Shown: piece after piece, positions 17,212-24,868 of the stretch
Layout: every line of letters begins with the position of its first letter
How positions within the stretch are numbered: the stretch's first letter is position 1
From: Actinoplanes sandaracinus
Lineage (GTDB): Bacteria > Actinomycetota > Actinomycetes > Mycobacteriales > Micromonosporaceae
Assembly (NCBI RefSeq): GCF_030009775.1
Contig: NZ_JASCTH010000014.1
Location: forward strand, 70,343-134,342
Direction of reading: 5' to 3'
Length of the DNA: 64,000 nucleotides
Program-made: the position numbers and the translations under genes
Notes under the pieces: generated by a model
Told to the model about the DNA's origin: nothing
Databases searched by the model: none
Seen by the model: the letters and a program-made list of their open reading frames with translations, nothing else

Positions 17212-18213
17212 GTGACGAAACGACTAGCCGAGGTGGCGAAGAAGGCCGGAGTCAGCGAGGCGACCGTCAGCCGGGTGCTCAACGGGCGCAGCGGCGTCTC
17301 CGAGGCCACCCGCACGTCGGTGCTCACCGCGCTGGACGTGCTGGGTTACGAGCGCCCCACCAAACTCCGTGGCGAGCGGGCCCGGCTCGTCGGCCTGGTG
17401 CTCCCGGAGCTGCAGAACCCGATCTTCCCCGCCCTCGCCGAGGTGGTGACCGGCTCACTCGCGCAGCGCGGGTTCACCCCGGCGCTGTGCGCCCGCACGA
17501 TCGGCGGCGTGCCGGAGGCCGACTACGTCGAGATGCTGCTGGACCATCAGGTGTCCGGGGTGATCTTCGCCGGCGGCTCCTACGCGCTCGCCGACGCCTC
17601 GCACGAGCACTACCGGCGGCTCACCGAGCGTGGACTGCCCGTGGTGCTGGTCAACGCCGGGGTCGACGAGCTGGGCTTTCCCCGGGTGTCGACCGATGAC
17701 GCGGTGGCGGTCGAGCAGGCGTACGGGCACTTGCGCTCCCTGGGCCACGAGACGATCGGCATGGTGCTCGGCCCGGAGGGGCACGTGCCGTCCCGCCGCA
17801 AGTTGTCCGCGCTGCTCCAGGTGTCCGTGGCCGCCGACGCCGAGGCCTGGGTGGAGCGTTCCAGCTTCTCCATGGAGGGCGCCCGGGTGGCGGCGACCAA
17901 GCTGGTGGAGCGGGGCGTGACCGGCATCATCTGCGCCAGCGACGTGCTGGCTCTGGGCGCGATCCGGGCGGCCCGCCGGCTGGGCCGGTCGGTGCCGGGC
18001 GACGTGTCGGTGGTGGGCTTCGACGACTCCGCTTTCATGACCTGCACCGATCCGCCGCTGACGACGGTGCGGCAGCCGATCGAGATGATGGGCCAGGCCG
18101 CGGTGGACCTGCTGGTGAGCCAGATCGACGAGGCCCGGGTGCTCTCCGACGAGCTGCTGTTCGAGCCCGAGCTGGTGGTCCGGGGCTCGACGGGGCCGGT
18201 CCGCCGGGACTGA
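17212..18213 (+). CDS. LacI-family transcriptional regulator
   Basis: A 333-residue sugar-responsive repressor. The N-terminal helix-turn-helix LAEVAKKAGVSEATVSRVLN (residues 5-24) is followed by a hinge with VLGYERP and a periplasmic-binding-protein-like effector domain (LVGLVLPELQNPIFPALAEV; GVTGIICASDVLALGAIRAA; DVSVVGFDDSAF). Its operator-like TTGCAA repeats lie immediately upstream, and it precedes a sugar ABC importer and an alpha-glucosidase on the same strand, separated by a strong terminator. It therefore probably controls uptake of an alpha-glucoside. Start GTG with no Shine-Dalgarno site, consistent with a leaderless message. Confidence 0.95.
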   Translation: MTKRLAEVAKKAGVSEATVSRVLNGRSGVSEATRTSVLTALDVLGYERPTKLRGERARLVGLVLPELQNPIFPALAEVVTGSLAQRGFTPALCARTIGGVPEADYVEMLLDHQVSGVIFAGGSYALADASHEHYRRLTERGLPVVLVNAGVDELGFPRVSTDDAVAVEQAYGHLRSLGHETIGMVLGPEGHVPSRRKLSALLQVSVAADAEAWVERSSFSMEGARVAATKLVERGVTGIICASDVLALGAIRAARRLGRSVPGDVSVVGFDDSAFMTCTDPPLTTVRQPIEMMGQAAVDLLVSQIDEARVLSDELLFEPELVVRGSTGPVRRD

Positions 18214-18236
18214 TCGACGCGCTGACTGACGGCTCG

Positions 18237-18268
18237 AAAGCCGCCGACCGATGGTCGGCGGCTTTTTT
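18237..18268 (+). terminator. Rho-independent terminator after the LacI gene
   Basis: A perfect 13-bp stem, AAAGCCGCCGACC pairing with GGTCGGCGGCTTT, a 3-base loop (GAT) and a run of six T. It ends the LacI transcript and insulates it from the sugar transport operon. Confidence 0.92.
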
Positions 18269-18348
18269 GCGTACAAAAGCGGGTCAAGCGGCCGGAAGCC
18301 AGTAGCTGCCGCAGTTGAGTCGTGTTTTTTCATGGAAATATTGAAACC

Positions 18349-18377
18349 TTGCGAGTGTCTGCACGCCTCGTTACAGT
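18349..18377 (+). promoter_or_regulatory. Candidate promoter of the sugar ABC operon
   Basis: TTGCGA (18349-18354) and TACAGT (18372-18377) are separated by 17 bp. The -35 lies in CCTTGCGAG, one base from the CTTGCAAG-type half-site seen upstream of the LacI gene, so a weak LacI operator may overlap it. A good ribosome site (GGAGGG, 18447-18452) precedes the first gene. Confidence 0.4.
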
Positions 18378-18460
18378 GACTCCACTCACTACAGGAAACA
18401 GTCCTCACCACTCATCTCAGCGATGGCCATGAATAGACCCGATCCCGGAGGGATGGACAG

Positions 18461-19843
18461 ATGTCGGTACCGCAGTACCGGAGGGTCGCGGCGCTCGCGC
18501 TCGTGACCGGCCTGGGGCTCAGCCTGGCGGCGTGTTCCACCAAGAGCGAGGACGACGGCGGGACCGACGCCGCCGGCAAGGTCACCATCACGGTCGACTG
18601 CCAGCCGGTCGCCGCCCAGAAGGAGCTGCTGCAGAACTGGAACGCGGATGTCACCGAGTTCCAGAAGCAGAACCCCGACATCGCCATCAAGAGCGTGAGC
18701 GTCGGCCAGCAGTGCAACAACCCGCCGGACTTCACCGCCCGTCTGGCCGGCGGCACCACCACCGACGTCTTCTACGGCTACATGACCGACCTGCAACAGG
18801 TGCTGGACTCCGGTCAGGCGCTCGACATCACGCGGTACGTCACCAAGGACACCGTTCCCACCTGGGACAGCGTCGACCCGGCGCTCAAGGTGGTCTTCAC
18901 CGACGGCGGCAAGCTCTACGGCGTACCGGTGAAGAACTATTCGATGGGCCTGGTCTACAACAAGGCGCTGTTCCAGAGGGCCGGGCTGGACGTCGAGAAC
19001 CCGCCGAAGACCTGGCCCGAGGTCCGCGAGGCGGCCAAGAGGATCGCCGCCCTCGGCGACGGCGTCGCCGGGTACTCCGAGTACAGCGCCGGCAACACCG
19101 GCGGCTGGCACTTCACCTCGCTGCTCTACTCACAGGGCGGCACGGTCCTCTCCGAGGACGGCAAGAAGGCCACCTTCAACAGCCCGGAGGGCAGGCAGGT
19201 CCTGCAGAACCTCAAGGACATGCGGTACGGCGACGACAGCATGGGCAGTCGCCAGCTCCTGCAGTGGGGCGACCTGCTGACCAACGCGGCGGCCGGCAAG
19301 GTCGGCATGTTCATCGGCGCGCCGGACACCACACAGGCGATCGTCAGCCAGTTCAAGGGCAGGTTCTCCGACTGGGCGGTGGCGCCGCTGCCCGGCCAGA
19401 CCGGCCTGGCGAAGGGCACCCTCGGCGGCGGCGAGGGCTACTTCTTCAAGAAGGACCTCACGCCGGAGCAGGTCAGGGCCGGTCTGAAGTGGATCGCCTA
19501 CCAGAAACTGACGCCGGGCAAGGGCCAGTTCGACTACGTGCGGGCCAAGCCGCAGAACTACCCGGTCGGCCTGCCGCAGCCGCTGCTGTTCGCGAACGGC
19601 AGCGAGGCGCAGAAACAGGAGTTCGACCTGCGCAAGGCCAACGCCAACGTGCCGGTCGAGAACTTCGCGCTCTTCGAGAACAATCAGCTCCCGATCAAGG
19701 GCGAGCCGCGGAACGCGCAGGCGATCTACGCGGTGCTCGACTCGGCGATGTCCGGCGTCCTGACCGACCCGAACGCGCAGGTCGACGCCCTACTCAAGAC
19801 CGCTGAGGAGAAGGTGGGCCAGTTGCTGGCCGCCGGCAGCTGA
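18461..19843 (+). CDS. Sugar ABC transporter substrate-binding lipoprotein
   Basis: A 460-residue extracellular solute-binding protein (family 1) anchored as a lipoprotein. The signal peptide ends in the lipobox LAAC with Cys25. The mature part shows family patterns such as ARLAGGTTTDVFYGYM, LYGVPVKNYSMGLVYNKALF and AAAGKVGMFIGAPDTTQAIV. GGAGGG lies eight bases before the ATG. It is followed by two permease genes and a GH13 glucosidase, so the ligand is probably an alpha-gluco-oligosaccharide such as maltose-type sugar; the exact ligand is inferred. A LacI regulator gene lies upstream behind a terminator. Confidence 0.95.
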   Translation: MSVPQYRRVAALALVTGLGLSLAACSTKSEDDGGTDAAGKVTITVDCQPVAAQKELLQNWNADVTEFQKQNPDIAIKSVSVGQQCNNPPDFTARLAGGTTTDVFYGYMTDLQQVLDSGQALDITRYVTKDTVPTWDSVDPALKVVFTDGGKLYGVPVKNYSMGLVYNKALFQRAGLDVENPPKTWPEVREAAKRIAALGDGVAGYSEYSAGNTGGWHFTSLLYSQGGTVLSEDGKKATFNSPEGRQVLQNLKDMRYGDDSMGSRQLLQWGDLLTNAAAGKVGMFIGAPDTTQAIVSQFKGRFSDWAVAPLPGQTGLAKGTLGGGEGYFFKKDLTPEQVRAGLKWIAYQKLTPGKGQFDYVRAKPQNYPVGLPQPLLFANGSEAQKQEFDLRKANANVPVENFALFENNQLPIKGEPRNAQAIYAVLDSAMSGVLTDPNAQVDALLKTAEEKVGQLLAAGS

Positions 19844-19905
19844 CGACGCCCGGTGCGGGGGCCGTCCGTCCGGCCCCCGCACCCGAACACACAGGAGTGC
19901 CTCCC

Positions 19906-20847
19906 TTGGCGACCATCACCGCACCGGCCCCGGCTCGGCGGACCGCTCACCCCCGGCCGGCGACGACACGACGCCGCCGCAAGATCCAGGACAACCTGAC
20001 CGGGCACGCCTTCCTGATCGGGGCGGTCGGCTGCTTCGCCCTCTTCATGTGGTACCCGATGATCCGCGGCGTCGTGATGAGCTTCCAGCACAGCCGTCGC
20101 GGCGTGACCAGTTGGGTGGGCTGGGACAACTACATCCGCATCGTCAACGACCCGAGCTTCTGGACCGCGTGGAGGAACACCTTCCACTTCACCGGGCTCG
20201 CGCTGGTGCTCGGGTTCGTGCTGCCGTTCGTCGTCGCGATCCTGCTCAACGAGTTCCGGCACGCCAAGGGCTACCTGCGGGTGCTGGTCTACCTGCCGGT
20301 CATGCTGCCCCCGGCGTCGGCGCTCTACCTCTTCAAGTACTACGCGTACGACCCGAGCGAGGCGGGCCTGTTCAACGCACTGCTGAGAGCGGCGCATCTG
20401 CCCACGTCGGAGTGGATGCAGTCGCCGACGATGACGATGCCGGCCATGGTGATCGCCTCGACCTGGATGAACATGGGTGGCGCGGTGCTGATCTATCTGG
20501 CGGCGCTGCAGAACATCCCCGGCGACCTGTACGAGGCGGCCGAGCTCGACGGCGCCGGCCTGGTCAAGCGCATCTGGCACGTGACGATCCCGCAGACCAG
20601 GCTCATCCTGGCGCTGCTGGCGATGACGCAGATCGTCGCGACCATGCAGCTCTTCATCGAGCCGCTGATCCTCGCCAACGGCGCCGGCACGCAGGACTCG
20701 GCGACCTCGGTCGCGTACCTCATCTATCAGCACGGCTTCTTCCAGAACGACCTCAACGGCGCCGCCGCCCTGGGCGTGATCATGCTCGTGGTGCTGGGCG
20801 CCTTCTCCGCCGTCTATCTCCGGCTGAGCACGAGACAGGACCGGTAA
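19906..20847 (+). CDS. Sugar ABC transporter permease (MalF type)
   Basis: A 313-residue inner permease. TTG at 19906 is preferred as the start because ACAGGAG ends eight bases before it; the GTG at 19897 overlaps that site. After a basic N-terminus (RRTAHPRPATTRRRRK) six membrane segments follow. The EAA loop that contacts the ATPase is EAAELDGAGLVKRIWHVTIP near residue 208. Together with the next permease it forms the channel for the upstream binding protein. No ATPase gene is present in the operon, so a shared MsiK-type ATPase encoded elsewhere probably energises it. Confidence 0.93.
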   Translation: MATITAPAPARRTAHPRPATTRRRRKIQDNLTGHAFLIGAVGCFALFMWYPMIRGVVMSFQHSRRGVTSWVGWDNYIRIVNDPSFWTAWRNTFHFTGLALVLGFVLPFVVAILLNEFRHAKGYLRVLVYLPVMLPPASALYLFKYYAYDPSEAGLFNALLRAAHLPTSEWMQSPTMTMPAMVIASTWMNMGGAVLIYLAALQNIPGDLYEAAELDGAGLVKRIWHVTIPQTRLILALLAMTQIVATMQLFIEPLILANGAGTQDSATSVAYLIYQHGFFQNDLNGAAALGVIMLVVLGAFSAVYLRLSTRQDR

Positions 20848-20849
20848 CC

Positions 20850-21722
20850 ATGTCCCGAACCCTCATCTCGCATGCTCAGCTCCAGCGTGGGCGCGGCCGG
20901 GCGGTGTACTGGGCCCTGCTCGCCGTCGTCGTCACGGCGTTCACCCTGGTCTTCCTCGGGCCGCTCTACTGGATGGTCACCGGCGCCCTCAAATCGGGTC
21001 GGGAGATCGCGCAGATCCCGCCGACGCTCTTCCCGCGGGATCCGGAGTTCGGCAACTACGTGGACGCGTGGACCCAGTTGAACCTGGGGAAGCTGCTGTT
21101 CAACACGTTCTACTACGCTGCCGGTGCGGTGCTCTTCCAACTGGTGCTGGACACCGCGGCGGCGTACGCGCTGTCGAAACTGCGCCCGGTCCTCGGCAAC
21201 GTGATCCTGGGCGCGATGCTGGCGACGCTGATGATCCCGGCGATGGTGCTGATCGTCCCGCAGTACCAGACGGTGATCAGCCTGCCGCTGCTGGACATCA
21301 GCCTGATCGACTCGCCGTTCGCGATCTGGCTGCCGACGGTCGCCAACGCGTTCAACATCTTCCTGCTCAAGCGGTTCTTCGACTCGATTCCCGAGGAGAT
21401 CATGGCGGCCGCTCTCATGGACGGCGCGTCGCCGCTGCGTACCCTCCGGTCGATCCTGCTGCCGATGTCGCGGCCGATCCTCGGCGTGGTGTCGATCTTC
21501 GCGATGACCGCGGTCTGGAAGGACTTCCTCTGGCCGCTGCTGGTCATGCCGCACCCGCAGACCCGCACGGTCAGCGTCGGCATCTACGCCTTCGCCGGCG
21601 GAACCCCGCAGAACGTGGTGGTCGCCGCATCGGTGATCGCCGCCGCGCCGACCGTGGTCCTTTTCCTGATCTTCCAGCGCAACATCATGTCCGGTCTGAC
21701 CACCGGCGGTCTCAAAGGATGA
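20850..21722 (+). CDS. Sugar ABC transporter permease (MalG type)
   Basis: A 290-residue second permease subunit. It starts with MSRTLISHAQLQRGRGR two bases after the previous stop and has six predicted membrane helices. The EAA-loop motif is AAALMDGASPLRTLRSILLP near residue 188. The C-terminus is FQRNIMSGLTTGGLKG, the usual ending of MalG-like proteins. Its stop overlaps the start of the alpha-glucosidase gene (ATGA), which ties transport to hydrolysis of the imported sugar. Confidence 0.95.
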   Translation: MSRTLISHAQLQRGRGRAVYWALLAVVVTAFTLVFLGPLYWMVTGALKSGREIAQIPPTLFPRDPEFGNYVDAWTQLNLGKLLFNTFYYAAGAVLFQLVLDTAAAYALSKLRPVLGNVILGAMLATLMIPAMVLIVPQYQTVISLPLLDISLIDSPFAIWLPTVANAFNIFLLKRFFDSIPEEIMAAALMDGASPLRTLRSILLPMSRPILGVVSIFAMTAVWKDFLWPLLVMPHPQTRTVSVGIYAFAGGTPQNVVVAASVIAAAPTVVLFLIFQRNIMSGLTTGGLKG

Positions 21723-23275
21723 GTGAGGTGTCCGTGACGACTCCCTGGTGGTGTGACGCGGTGATCTACCAGGTCTATCCGCGCAGTTTCGCCGACGCGG
21801 ACGGCGACGGGATCGGTGACATCGGCGGCATCCGCGCGAGACTCGGTCACCTGCGGGACCTCGGTGTCGACGCGATCTGGATGGGCCCGTGGTACCCGTC
21901 CCCGATGGCCGACGCCGGCTACGACGTGTCGGATTTCCGGGACATCGATCCGGTCTTCGGCACGCTGGCCGAGGCGGAGGCTCTGATCGCCGAGGCGCAC
22001 GAGACCGGGATCCGGATCATCGTCGACATCGTGCCGAACCACGTCTCGTCCGAGCATCCCTGGTTCACCGCGGCTCTGCGGTCCGGGGACGCCCCGGAAC
22101 GGGACTATTTCTGGTTCCGCAAGAGTCAGAGCATGCCCACGAACTGGACCGGCGAGTTCGGCGGCACCACGTGGACGCGGACACCCGACGGCGACTGGTA
22201 CCTGCACCTGTTCACCCCGGAACAGCCCGACCTCAACTGGGAGCACCCGGCGGTCCGGGCCGAGTTCGAGGGCATCCTGCGGTTCTGGTTCGACCGGGGT
22301 GTGGACGGCATCCGGATCGACTCGGCCACGCTGCTCTGCAAGGATCCGGCCCTGCCCGAGGTGGTCGACGGCGAGCCGCACCCGTTCCACGATCGCGACG
22401 CTGTGCACGACGTCTATCGGTCGTGGCGGCGGGTCGCCGACGAATATCAGGACCGGGCGCTGATCGGCGAGGTCTGGATGCCCGAGGTGGAACGCTTCAC
22501 CGACTACCTGCGCCCGGACGAGCTGCACGCCGCCTTCAACTTCGACTTCCTCGGCTGCGCCTGGGACCCGGCCCTGCTGCGGGCGTGCGTCAACCGCACC
22601 CTGGAGGCGCACGCGACGGTCGGCGCCCCGCCCACCTGGGTAATCTCCAATCACGACGTGACCCGCCACGTCACCCGGTACGGCCGGTCGGACACCACGT
22701 TCAGCTTCGAGAACAATCTGGACGGCACCCCGGTCGACCTGGAGCTCGGCACTCGCCGGGCGCGGGCGGCGGCGCTGCTCACCCTCTCGCTGCCCGGCTC
22801 GGCCTACGTCTATCAGGGCGAGGAGCTGGGCCTCTGGGAGAACGAGAGCATCGGCGAAGACCGGATCCAGGATCCGATGTACGCCCGGCGCGGCCACACC
22901 CGGGACGGCTGCCGGGTGCCGCTGCCCTGGTCGGGAGACGAGCCGCCGTACGCGTTCACCACCGCCACCCCTTGGCTTCCCCAGCCGGCGGAGTGGAAGG
23001 ACCGAACCGTGCGGGCGCAGACCGGCGACCCGAACTCGATGCTGGAGCTGTACCGGGCCGCGATCCGCCTGCGCCGCACGCTGTCGCCGGAGTTCGCGTG
23101 GCTCGGCCTCGGCGCCGACGTGCTCGCGTACACCCGCGGCGCGGATTTCGCCTTCGTCCTCAACCTCTCCGGCTTCCCCGTCCCGATGCCGGAGCACCGG
23201 ACCCGCATGCTCGCCAGCGGCCCGCTCGACGGTGACCTCCTCCCCCAGGACACCGCGGTCTGGCTGCGCCTCTAG
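21719..23275 (+). CDS. GH13 alpha-glucosidase
   Basis: A 518-residue cytoplasmic alpha-glucosidase of family 13. The start ATG overlaps the permease stop. The N-terminus has VIYQVYPRSFADADGDGIGD, and the catalytic residues are visible as Asp in GIRIDSAT (about residue 202), Glu in LIGEVWMPE (about 251) and Asp in ISNHDVTRH (about 312). It probably hydrolyses the oligosaccharide imported by the two permeases, releasing glucose. It is a likely paralogue of the enzyme at the left edge of the window. A hairpin follows about 70 bp after the stop. Confidence 0.96.
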   Translation: MSEVSVTTPWWCDAVIYQVYPRSFADADGDGIGDIGGIRARLGHLRDLGVDAIWMGPWYPSPMADAGYDVSDFRDIDPVFGTLAEAEALIAEAHETGIRIIVDIVPNHVSSEHPWFTAALRSGDAPERDYFWFRKSQSMPTNWTGEFGGTTWTRTPDGDWYLHLFTPEQPDLNWEHPAVRAEFEGILRFWFDRGVDGIRIDSATLLCKDPALPEVVDGEPHPFHDRDAVHDVYRSWRRVADEYQDRALIGEVWMPEVERFTDYLRPDELHAAFNFDFLGCAWDPALLRACVNRTLEAHATVGAPPTWVISNHDVTRHVTRYGRSDTTFSFENNLDGTPVDLELGTRRARAAALLTLSLPGSAYVYQGEELGLWENESIGEDRIQDPMYARRGHTRDGCRVPLPWSGDEPPYAFTTATPWLPQPAEWKDRTVRAQTGDPNSMLELYRAAIRLRRTLSPEFAWLGLGADVLAYTRGADFAFVLNLSGFPVPMPEHRTRMLASGPLDGDLLPQDTAVWLRL

Positions 23276-23342
23276 GAGCACCCACCGCGACATCGAGAAC
23301 CCGACCAGCACATTCACCATCACCCGCAACTGACTCCGAGGA

Positions 23343-23371
23343 CAGCGCCCGGCCCTTCGGTCCGGGCGCTG
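23343..23371 (+). terminator. Hairpin downstream of the sugar operon
   Basis: CAGCGCCCGG and CCGGGCGCTG form a perfect 10-bp stem around a nine-base loop containing TTCG. There is no T run, as is common for actinobacterial terminators; the loop also allows extra CC/GG pairs. Confidence 0.6.
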
Positions 23372-23414
23372 CCGGGTTCTTGGAGTACTTGATTCATGGG
23401 CCTACCGTCGTGAC

Positions 23415-24245
23415 ATGCAGCCTGATCCGCGAGCCTCTGCCGGATGGCAGCAGCACCCGGCGCCTCCGGTCACCGGGTGGTGGTTCATCGTGCCGCTGGT
23501 CACCTTCGGCCTCCTCACGGCGCCGATGGTGCTGGCCGGGGCGGTCAAACTGCGGTCCCGGCCGCACAAGATCCTCGCGGGCGGATACTTCGCCGTCCTC
23601 ATGGCCGGCTGCGCGGCCTCCGCGGCGACCTCCGACGGCACCGAGTCGGCCGCGGCCATGCTGGTCAGCATCTCCTACTTCGTCCTCTGGATCGTCGGGA
23701 CGGTGCACGTCGCCATCCTCGCGAGCCAGGTCCGGGCCGACTTCTTCCGCAATCGGCGCCCGTCGCAGGCGTGGGGCACGGCCGCGCCCCACCCCGGCGT
23801 CGGCTACCACCCGCCGTCACGCCAAGGTCTGGGCCACCCACCCGCACGCCACGGCCTTGGCCACTACCCGGCGCCGCGGCCAGCCTGGGCGCAGGGGCGT
23901 GTCGACCCGGCGCTGGCCAAGGCCCAGTGGCGGCTCGCCCGCCGAGCGGAGGCCCGTCACCTCCAGGCTACCCAGCCGTCGATCGCCGCCGAGCTGATGA
24001 TCGGCCGCCCCGACCTGCCCGGCCGCCAGTACGACGACGGGGGCCTCGTCGACGTCAACCACGCTCCCGCCGAGTGGTTGATGCGCATGCTCTCCATCGA
24101 GCGCCCGCTCGCGGAGCGGATCGTCGAGGCCCGGCAGCTCCACAACGGCTTCGCCACCCCGGAGGAACTGATCGTCTACTGCGAGGGCCTCACTCCGGCG
24201 AAGCTCGAGCTGTTCCGCGACCGTCTGCTCTTCATCCCGCGCTGA
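23415..24245 (+). CDS. Membrane protein with C-terminal helix-hairpin-helix domain
   Basis: A 276-residue protein I do not recognise as a named family. It has a short cytoplasmic or extracellular N-terminus (MQPDPRASAGWQQHPAPP), three hydrophobic segments at about residues 22-40, 53-68 and 82-103, a Pro/His/Gly-rich linker, and a ComEA-type helix-hairpin-helix (VDVNHAPAEWLMRMLSIERP then ERIVEARQLHNGF and FATPEELIVY, about residues 213-255). Such a domain normally contacts DNA or proteins. A membrane-tethered version could act in DNA uptake or nucleoid attachment, but no competence genes are nearby. The last 17 bases of the gene, including the stop, are exactly duplicated downstream. Confidence 0.85.
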   Translation: MQPDPRASAGWQQHPAPPVTGWWFIVPLVTFGLLTAPMVLAGAVKLRSRPHKILAGGYFAVLMAGCAASAATSDGTESAAAMLVSISYFVLWIVGTVHVAILASQVRADFFRNRRPSQAWGTAAPHPGVGYHPPSRQGLGHPPARHGLGHYPAPRPAWAQGRVDPALAKAQWRLARRAEARHLQATQPSIAAELMIGRPDLPGRQYDDGGLVDVNHAPAEWLMRMLSIERPLAERIVEARQLHNGFATPEELIVYCEGLTPAKLELFRDRLLFIPR

Positions 24246-24262
24246 TCTTCATCCCGCGCTGA
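24229..24262. repeat. 17-bp exact tandem duplication across a stop codon
   Basis: TCTTCATCCCGCGCTGA occurs twice in direct succession (24229-24245 and 24246-24262). The first copy contains the last codons and the TGA of the helix-hairpin-helix gene; the second follows at once. It looks like a recent slip duplication. Confidence 0.9.
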
Positions 24263-24284
24263 AGGGGCGGGCACCCACGACCGG

Positions 24285-24767
24285 TCACAGGCCGGCCTCG
24301 TAGTTGCCGCCGTCACTGTCGACGTGGTCGTAGGTGTTGCCCGGCTCCCGCAGCGTGTGGCCCGGATCGAGGCTCACCGCCCCGTCCTCCTCGCGGGAGT
24401 CGCGGAACTGCTCGCCGGTGGTGAACGGCGTGAGCATGACCAGGAGGAAGCCGAGAAGAGCGGGCAGGATGCTCCAGCCCAGCCGGATGCCCCACACGAT
24501 GAGCAGCACCCCTCCTCCCGCCTGGACGAGCAGGACGGTGACGCCGAGAAGCAGTTGCCGGTTGCGCTGGGACCGGACCCACTCGGCGCTCGACAACCGC
24601 AGCGGCACGGTCTCGCCGCAGGTGCCACATGGTGTGGCGGTGTCCACCGTGCCGGCGCTGGGGCGCCGCGCCGTGATCGGGTGCAGGCGGTAGACGTCGG
24701 AGCCGGGCACGCGATGAGCCAGTTCCAGTCGGGGCGTCGCGTCGACCGGCGCCTGGCGAAGTCTCAT
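24285..24767 (-). CDS. Hypothetical membrane protein with CxxC motif
   Basis: A 160-residue protein of unknown function. A CGTC motif near residues 47-50 (TPCGTCGETVP) looks like half of a zinc knuckle. It is followed by two adjacent hydrophobic segments (LLLGVTVLLVQAGGGVLLIV; WSILPALLGFLLVMLTPF) and an acidic C-terminal tail with DHVDSDGGNYEAGL. The layout resembles small zinc-ribbon membrane proteins common in actinobacteria. It is convergent with the helix-hairpin-helix gene and precedes the SulP gene on the same strand, with about 100 bp to that gene's stop. Coding is supported by GC-rich third positions and sensible hydrophobicity; the function is not inferred. Confidence 0.75.
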   Translation of the reverse strand: MRLRQAPVDATPRLELAHRVPGSDVYRLHPITARRPSAGTVDTATPCGTCGETVPLRLSSAEWVRSQRNRQLLLGVTVLLVQAGGGVLLIVWGIRLGWSILPALLGFLLVMLTPFTTGEQFRDSREEDGAVSLDPGHTLREPGNTYDHVDSDGGNYEAGL

Positions 24768-24868
24768 CCAGGCAGATTATCGGCGGTCATGACGAGCGTC
24801 GATGGAACGAACGGTGCCCGTCACGGGGGCCGAACATCCGTGACGGGCGACGTTCGCGGATGGACCGG

